A DNA stretch of 43,979 nt from Candidatus Rhodoferax bjergmarkensis (GTDB lineage Bacteria > Pseudomonadota > Gammaproteobacteria > Burkholderiales > Burkholderiaceae_C). Location: positions 1 to 43,979 of the forward strand of contig JADJFX010000026.1 in assembly GCA_016708345.1 (NCBI GenBank), read 5' to 3'. The position numbers were made by a program, and so were the translations under genes. Within the stretch, counting starts at the first letter, position 1; each line of letters starts with the position of its first letter. Under the pieces are notes generated by a model. The model saw only the letters and a list, made by a program, of their open reading frames with translations. It was not told the origin of the DNA and made no database searches. This document shows positions 39,614 to 43,979 of this stretch, in pieces.

Positions 39614-40735
39614 CTATCGGTATCGGCTGTCATCTGGCACCTTTGAGTTCATGCACGCCCAGATGGTTGAAAATCTCGACATGGGTGTATTGGTAGAGTG
39701 CCCCGCGAAGGGCGCCTGTGACGCCGCTGCAAGAAGCCTCACCGTTTGCCGAACATGAGCATTGACGGCACGGTAACTCTTGCGCTTGCTGCCATAGTGA
39801 AAGTAAGCCTGCCCTTTTAGCGTACGGTTGAGTTTGTCGCGTGTCTCTTTATCTCGGTTCGCGGGCGAAGGATGTCGCTGACCCTTGGCCTTCGGGTCGT
39901 TTGAGCGACTTGGCCGATGCGCTGGCTCCCAAGTAGGTTTACCGTCGGTTTTAACGTAATGCAAGCCAAAGCTGTAACCAAGAAAGTCAAACTGCTCCAC
40001 CCTGGCGTTTCTCACGCTGGTTTTGGTTTCGTTGATCTGTAGTTCGAGCTTTTGCATGACTTGCCCCGTCCATTGCAACGCTTGGTCTGCCCGGCCTTTG
40101 CTCCAGGATGACAAAATCATCCGCATAGTTGACTATTTTGGCCCGAAATCGTTCGCCTGCTTTGCTTTGCTCCCAGTACCGCAGGAACCGATTCATGTAC
40201 CGGAGGCCAACAGGGGGCTGATTACGCCGCCTTGGGGGGTTCCCAGTTTGGCCGATTTGCCTCCTGTCAGCGTGCGCCCCTTGGGCGTGTCTGTCTGTAC
40301 CGGGGTCTTGAGCCAGCTTTTGAGCAGCCTCAGCACCTCTTTGTCAACGATGCGCAGCGCCAGTGAGCGCATCAGGTCATCATGCGGGATCGTGTCAAAG
40401 AATTTCGACAAGTCCGCATCGACCACTTTGCGTGTAGCCTTCGATGAGCCCTTGATGGACGGCTTTGACTGCATCGATTGCACTGCGCTGGGGCCGGTAG
40501 CCGTAGGCGCAGTCTTGCAAGTCGGCTTCAAAGATGGGTTCGAGCACGAGCTTTGCAGCCGTTTGCACAACCCGGTCTTTGATGGTGGGTAGGCCCAATG
40601 GCCGCTCTCCCCCGCCCTGTTTGGAAATCATCGCGCAGTACCGCTTGCGGGTGGTAGCGCTTGGCTCGCAGTTCTTCTTGCAGGCCGCTTAGCCAGTCCC
40701 TGTTACGCCCCACGCAAATTCCGACAATTTAACCC
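39614..40735 (-). pseudogene. Group II intron reverse transcriptase/maturase, 5'-truncated and frameshifted
   Basis: Pieces in several frames make one RT. RT1-2 is GGGERPLGLPTIKDRVVQTA, RT2 VLEPIFEADLQDCAYGYRP, RT3 DADLSKFFDTIPHDDLM, RT4 GTPQGGVISPLLA, RT5 the catalytic YADDF, and then the maturase X domain (FDFLGYSFGLHYVKTD..GKPTW). The N-terminus before RDWLSGLQEELRAKRYHPQ is missing; at about 40735 the sequence becomes unrelated. No endonuclease domain follows the X domain. Domain V is present downstream, but I see no intron 5' domain I, so the element is a remnant. It lies between the lipoprotein gene and the transposon module. Confidence 0.88.
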
Positions 40736-40846
40736 AGGCTTTTGCAGGGTGAACAAAGCGACTTGACCCACCGTGCACAGGAAAGTGCAAATGACTGAGC
40801 AAGAGCGGGACACGGATCGTGGAGCGGCGTTGGTTTACACACCAAT

Positions 40847-40882
40847 AGCAACGCCGCCAGGTGTGACGCTGGCGGCGTTGCT
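40847..40882 (-). other. Perfect 14-bp stem hairpin after the transposon module
   Basis: AGCAACGCCGCCAG / CTGGCGGCGTTGCT enclose an eight-base loop and overlap the last stop codon of the module. A further GGCGTTG half-copy at 40834-40840 could form a competing hairpin. There is no T-run after it on the minus strand, so it may be a structural transposon end or a weak terminator. Confidence 0.5.
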
Positions 40883-41124
40883 CAGATGTGGCGTGTATTA
40901 AACGGTGAATCGCCTAAGTCCAAAGCGTCGTCTCGTGATTCTTCGTACAGCGACTCATAAAAGCGATCAATCTGCTGGCCATAGCAAGCCTCAAAGCGAT
41001 CAAGCAACTGGTGGATAAAGTCATGAATCTGAATGACGGCCTCATCATTTAGCCTGGGCAGCGTGACTCTGGCGCGCTCATCGTGCCCATCGTCGTGGCC
41101 GGTGTCGGGATAGGTTTTATTCAT
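40882..41124 (-). CDS. Small acidic protein of the transposition module
   Basis: 80 residues starting MNKTYPDTGHDDGHDERARV, rich in Asp, Glu and His, with a predicted helix (IHDFIHQLLDRFEACYG). I do not recognise it. Its ATG overlaps the stop of the ATPase gene (ATGA), so it is translated with the transposition proteins and may belong to the element. Confidence 0.6.
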   Translation of the reverse strand: MNKTYPDTGHDDGHDERARVTLPRLNDEAVIQIHDFIHQLLDRFEACYGQQIDRFYESLYEESRDDALDLGDSPFNTRHI

Positions 41125-41914
41125 TGCAGTTCCCCAACCGCCTGCTGCAACAAATCATCAGGCAAGTGATTGAGCCCCTTGGGCACGGCCAGACGCATGG
41201 CTGTGCAAAGAATGCGACCGGCCTGCCTGGGTAGGCCCTTGGAGGCCTGGCGCAAAATCTCCAACCCCGAGTCGGCCATCAAGTGTGTTGGCAGCCCGCA
41301 CTCTTGAGCGCGTGCGCTATCAAGAGCGCAAAGCGCTCCCGCTCAACCACTGCTTTGAGCTGCACCCGCACCTGAATACGGCTGGCCAGCGCCGCGTAGG
41401 GGGCACGTTCGAAGGTTTGTGCCAGCGCCGAATGCCCCACCAACCAGACCGTCATCAAGTCACGCGAATCAAAGGCGAAGTTCAAAAACGACGGGAAAGT
41501 CGCGAAAGAATTCTGCTGGCAAGTTCTGCGCCTCATCAATAATCCATAAAGGCTGAAGTTGCTTGGAGTCGGCCATTTCATGCACGCGCTGCTTGATATC
41601 GCGCCACAGCTGGGCGCGTCGGTAACTGGGCTCCACCCCAGGGCGCGAGCCAAGCCGCGATAAATGTCAAAGCGCCCAAAGTCGGTCTCGGCCTGATACA
41701 GCACCTGATAGCGGTGTGGATTGAGGCTGCTTGTCAAACTGCGCAGGGCTGCGGTTTTGCCCACGCCGGGCTCGCCCGTGAGCAGGCCAATTCCGGGCGA
41801 CTGCAGCAACCAATTGAAACGCTGGCTCAAATGCGCCAAGGCTCCGTCATCCCAAAGCTCAGAGTTGTCTTTGCCCAGCAAGGCATGGCGCAAACCAAAG
41901 TGTTGTAGGTACAT
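41121..41914 (-). CDS. TniB/ExeA-like transposition ATPase (two frameshifts)
   Basis: About 265 residues of the AAA helper-ATPase type found with DDE transposases. It starts MYLQHFGLRHALLGKDNSEL. Walker A is LLTGEPGVGKTAALR, and Walker B is LWIIDEAQNLPAEFF in a second frame. VWLVGHSALAQTFER follows after the frame returns, and the C-terminus is read to GLNHLPDDLLQQAVGEL. Frames change near 41640 and 41490. It follows the transposase gene by three bases. Confidence 0.8.
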
Positions 41915-41917
41915 GAT

Positions 41918-43293
41918 TTATGCCTTTGCTGTAGTGGTGCTGGCGGCGGCAGTGGGTTGATTGCCGTGATACTGGGCATGGGCCAACTCCACCAGATTAG
42001 GTCCCGTGCGTGGGCCTTTGCCGGGATTGATGTCAATTGCACCGACTGCCTCTGGGGGCTCGCTCTTGCGCCGCTTGCGCTGCACATTGGCCAACACATC
42101 CAAAGCCGTGGCCTGCCCCAGCGAGACACCGGCGGCGTCCTCCACCCCCACAACCCGCCCAGCGTGGGGATCGACCACCAATCGCACCGTTTTGCCCGAG
42201 AGTTCATAGGGAACCTCAAAACGCTGGGCCAGATACGACACCGTGCCGTCTTTCCTGACAAAGCGCTCAACACGGTGATAAAACAGCGCATCGAGTTGGC
42301 TGGCTTGGTGCCCAGAGCGCGGATTCTGGGCAAATCGCGCTGGTAGCGTGCCAAGGGAGTCAGTCCCTCCAAACTGCCATGGACAGTTTGGTGATAAACC
42401 TGTTCAATCCATGCCCACAGCCGTGCATTGAGGTCATCCAGACTGGTGATCAAACGTTCATCGAGTTCGCTCAGGAATTGGTCACGAAACGTACGATGCC
42501 AGCGCTCCAACTTCCCCTTCCCCTCGGGCGCATAAGGGCGACAAAAGATCAGGGCAATGCCCAGGCGGGCACACACGCCTTGCAAGGTGGCCGCCCGGTA
42601 AGCGGCACCATTGTCAACAATAAATTTGATGGGTATACCCCGACGCAGTAGCGCTTGCTTGAGCACGCCTTCAATGTCCAGGGCCGTCTCGCCCAGGCAA
42701 AAGGCACTGTGGGCCACCAGGCGCGAGGCATCGTCGAGCAAGGACACCAAGTAGGTCTTGCGCAGCTGGCCCTTGATGGGCACATGCGGGCCATGCATCA
42801 CATCGCCATACCAGATGGAGCCTGCAAATTCGGCACCAAAACTTCGCTTCTCCTCAGGCAGGGCTGATGAGCCGTTGAGGCGGGACAGGCCGTTTTGCTG
42901 GAGCAAGCGGTGAACACTGGAGCGCGACAGGCTCTGATGGGATACCAGTCCATCGGCTTCAAGCAAGCGTTTGATCTGGCGCACCGAGCGCCTTGGGTTG
43001 TCCCTCTTGGCTGCCAGCACCGCCTGCTGCAGTGCTGGGGTGATCTTGGATTGGCCCCGGTCGGTTCGAGTCTTGGGCTCCAGTCCGGTAATGCCCTCTT
43101 TGCGCCAGGTGTAGTACCAAGCTTGAATGGTCTTCTGGGCCAGCATGCGCCGCTGTGAGCCGGGAATAGCGTATTGGCGCTCAGCGAGTTCGCGAATGCT
43201 CATCTGCAGTTCGCCACGGTGTAGTCGTTCGCGGCTGACCAGTGCGCCCAGCACGGATAGGCGAAACAACGCCAATGGATGGATTTCTTTCAT
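41918..43293 (-). CDS. DDE (rve) transposase (one frameshift)
   Basis: About 455 residues. It starts MKEIHPLALFRLSVLGALVS, followed by helix-turn-helix segments (AQKTIQAWYYTWRKEGITGL; RRSVRQIKRLLEADG). The integrase core has Asp in SIWYGDVMHGP, Asp in KFIVDNGAAYR and Glu in EGKGKLERWHR. A Mu-type C-terminal beta domain (GKTVRLVVDPHAGRVVGVED) comes last. The frame changes near 42315, after which RVERFVRKDGTVSYLAQRFE continues. The start at 43293 is preferred because the longer frame reads through a GC-rich hairpin. Confidence 0.88.
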
Positions 43294-43370
43294 GTCAAAC
43301 ACCTCAAAGTTAAAGAGAGGCCGATGACACCGCGTAATTGGCTGCGCCGGAAGTGGCGAAAGTGTGTGGG

Positions 43371-43390
43371 GGCCCCGCCCGGGCGGGGCC
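43371..43390. other. Perfect 20-bp GC-only palindrome
   Basis: GGCCCCGCCCGGGCGGGGCC lies between the zinc-finger gene and the transposase start. No T-run follows, so it is not a standard terminator. It could limit read-through into the transposase or be a protein-binding site. Confidence 0.55.
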
Positions 43391-43423
43391 ATGCTTGTCG
43401 CTACGCGACGCAGGTGCAGCGCA

Positions 43424-43969
43424 TCATGGGACATCCATGCTGCGCTCACACCAGGCCATGGCCTGCATCAGGGTCATGTTGTGCATCACGTCACGCCAAA
43501 ATGATGGCTGATCAGGGTGCCGCCCCAATTCTGGAAACCGGCTGCGTAGCCAGAATGTGAAGGTGTCGCCTCGCACGCCCAGCCAGTCCCGCCAGCGCCG
43601 CACGGTGGAGCGCGCACGGCCACTGCAATGACTGCAAAGGCGCACCGAGTTGCCCGCCAGCAGCATCAGTAAGACCAGTTGCTGCATGAACCAGTCAAAC
43701 CAGCGTCTGGGTGCAATGCACGCGGGCAAGCGCGAGCAGGTACGCTCGCAGTCCTTGCACTGGTAACGCAGGATGGGTATTGGGTTGAGGGACTTGGTTG
43801 GGTCGGTTGTGCTGCGATCGGCTTTGCGAAAGTAGCACCCGTGACCCCAAAGCCCACTGACCCCACAATGCGGGCAACACGGTGGTCGGTAGGTGACGCA
43901 GGCATCATCTGAAGCCACAGCATCGAGGTGTTGCTCAAGCGTGGTGATGCTCGCTAGAATTCTGTTCAT
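43424..43969 (-). CDS. Zinc-finger DNA-binding protein of the transposition module
   Basis: 181 residues with CCPHCG near position 31 and CKDCERTC about 40 residues later, an InsA-like or DUF6431-like zinc ribbon. A predicted HTH follows (LCSHCSGRARSTVRRWRDWL). It starts at ATG 43969, ten bases from the window edge, and is probably the first gene of the module, encoding a DNA-end-binding or regulatory subunit. Frame intact. Confidence 0.7.
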   Translation of the reverse strand: MNRILASITTLEQHLDAVASDDACVTYRPPCCPHCGVSGLWGHGCYFRKADRSTTDPTKSLNPIPILRYQCKDCERTCSRLPACIAPRRWFDWFMQQLVLLMLLAGNSVRLCSHCSGRARSTVRRWRDWLGVRGDTFTFWLRSRFPELGRHPDQPSFWRDVMHNMTLMQAMAWCERSMDVP

Positions 43970-43979
43970 AGGCTGGTCT

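Overview
The window looks like chromosomal DNA of a betaproteobacterium, most likely of the family Comamonadaceae (Rhodoferax/Polaromonas-like). This rests on the 16S rRNA signature, the lplT-alr-radA neighbourhood, and a family of short palindromic repeats built around AGCAGCTATT and TGATAG cores. No database search was possible, so the genus is an inference.

Layout. 1-1646 (minus): start of an rRNA operon, with a tRNA-Ile 5' end, 16S rRNA, the RNase III processing stem and a leader promoter. 2211-4983: a broken SPINDLY-type O-GlcNAc transferase with TPR repeats. 5009-7455: glycolate oxidase subunits glcE (one frameshift) and glcF. 7487-11116 (minus): an iron-containing alcohol dehydrogenase followed by a long-chain acyl-ACP reductase-like protein with a histone H1-like Lys/Ala/Pro tail. 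11451-17525: a Ser/Thr kinase, glutathione peroxidase, a membrane diguanylate cyclase, an EamA transporter and lplT. 17651-23818: alr, a degenerate HD-GYP-like protein, a secreted hypothetical protein, a P-type ATPase remnant, a CDF cation exporter and radA. 24143-25741: an AAA ATPase with a PD-(D/E)XK-like C-terminus.

25865-31780 (minus) is the most interesting block. It is a two-partner secretion locus in which the TpsA exoprotein, once its frame is repaired, runs through a Pro-rich linker into a caspase-like (C14) protease domain. The TpsB transporter gene starts one base after that stop. A 4x8 bp tandem repeat sits between the likely start codon and the signal peptide; loss of one copy would put the two in frame.

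32039-39486: a broken TSUP exporter capped by a 148-bp palindromic element, a broken GMC oxidoreductase and enoyl-CoA hydratase separated by a second palindromic element, and a broken MCE/Mla-type lipid ABC transporter operon. 39487-43979 (minus): a 5'-truncated group II intron and a four-gene transposition module (zinc finger, DDE transposase, TniB/ExeA-like ATPase, 80-aa protein).

Major caution: many genes are broken. Several of the breaks I repaired by hand are +/-1 changes in homopolymers, and the 16S gene itself has indels at positions I know as nearly invariant. Many 'pseudogenes' here may therefore be sequence errors. The internal deletions in the P-type ATPase and mlaE are harder to explain that way.
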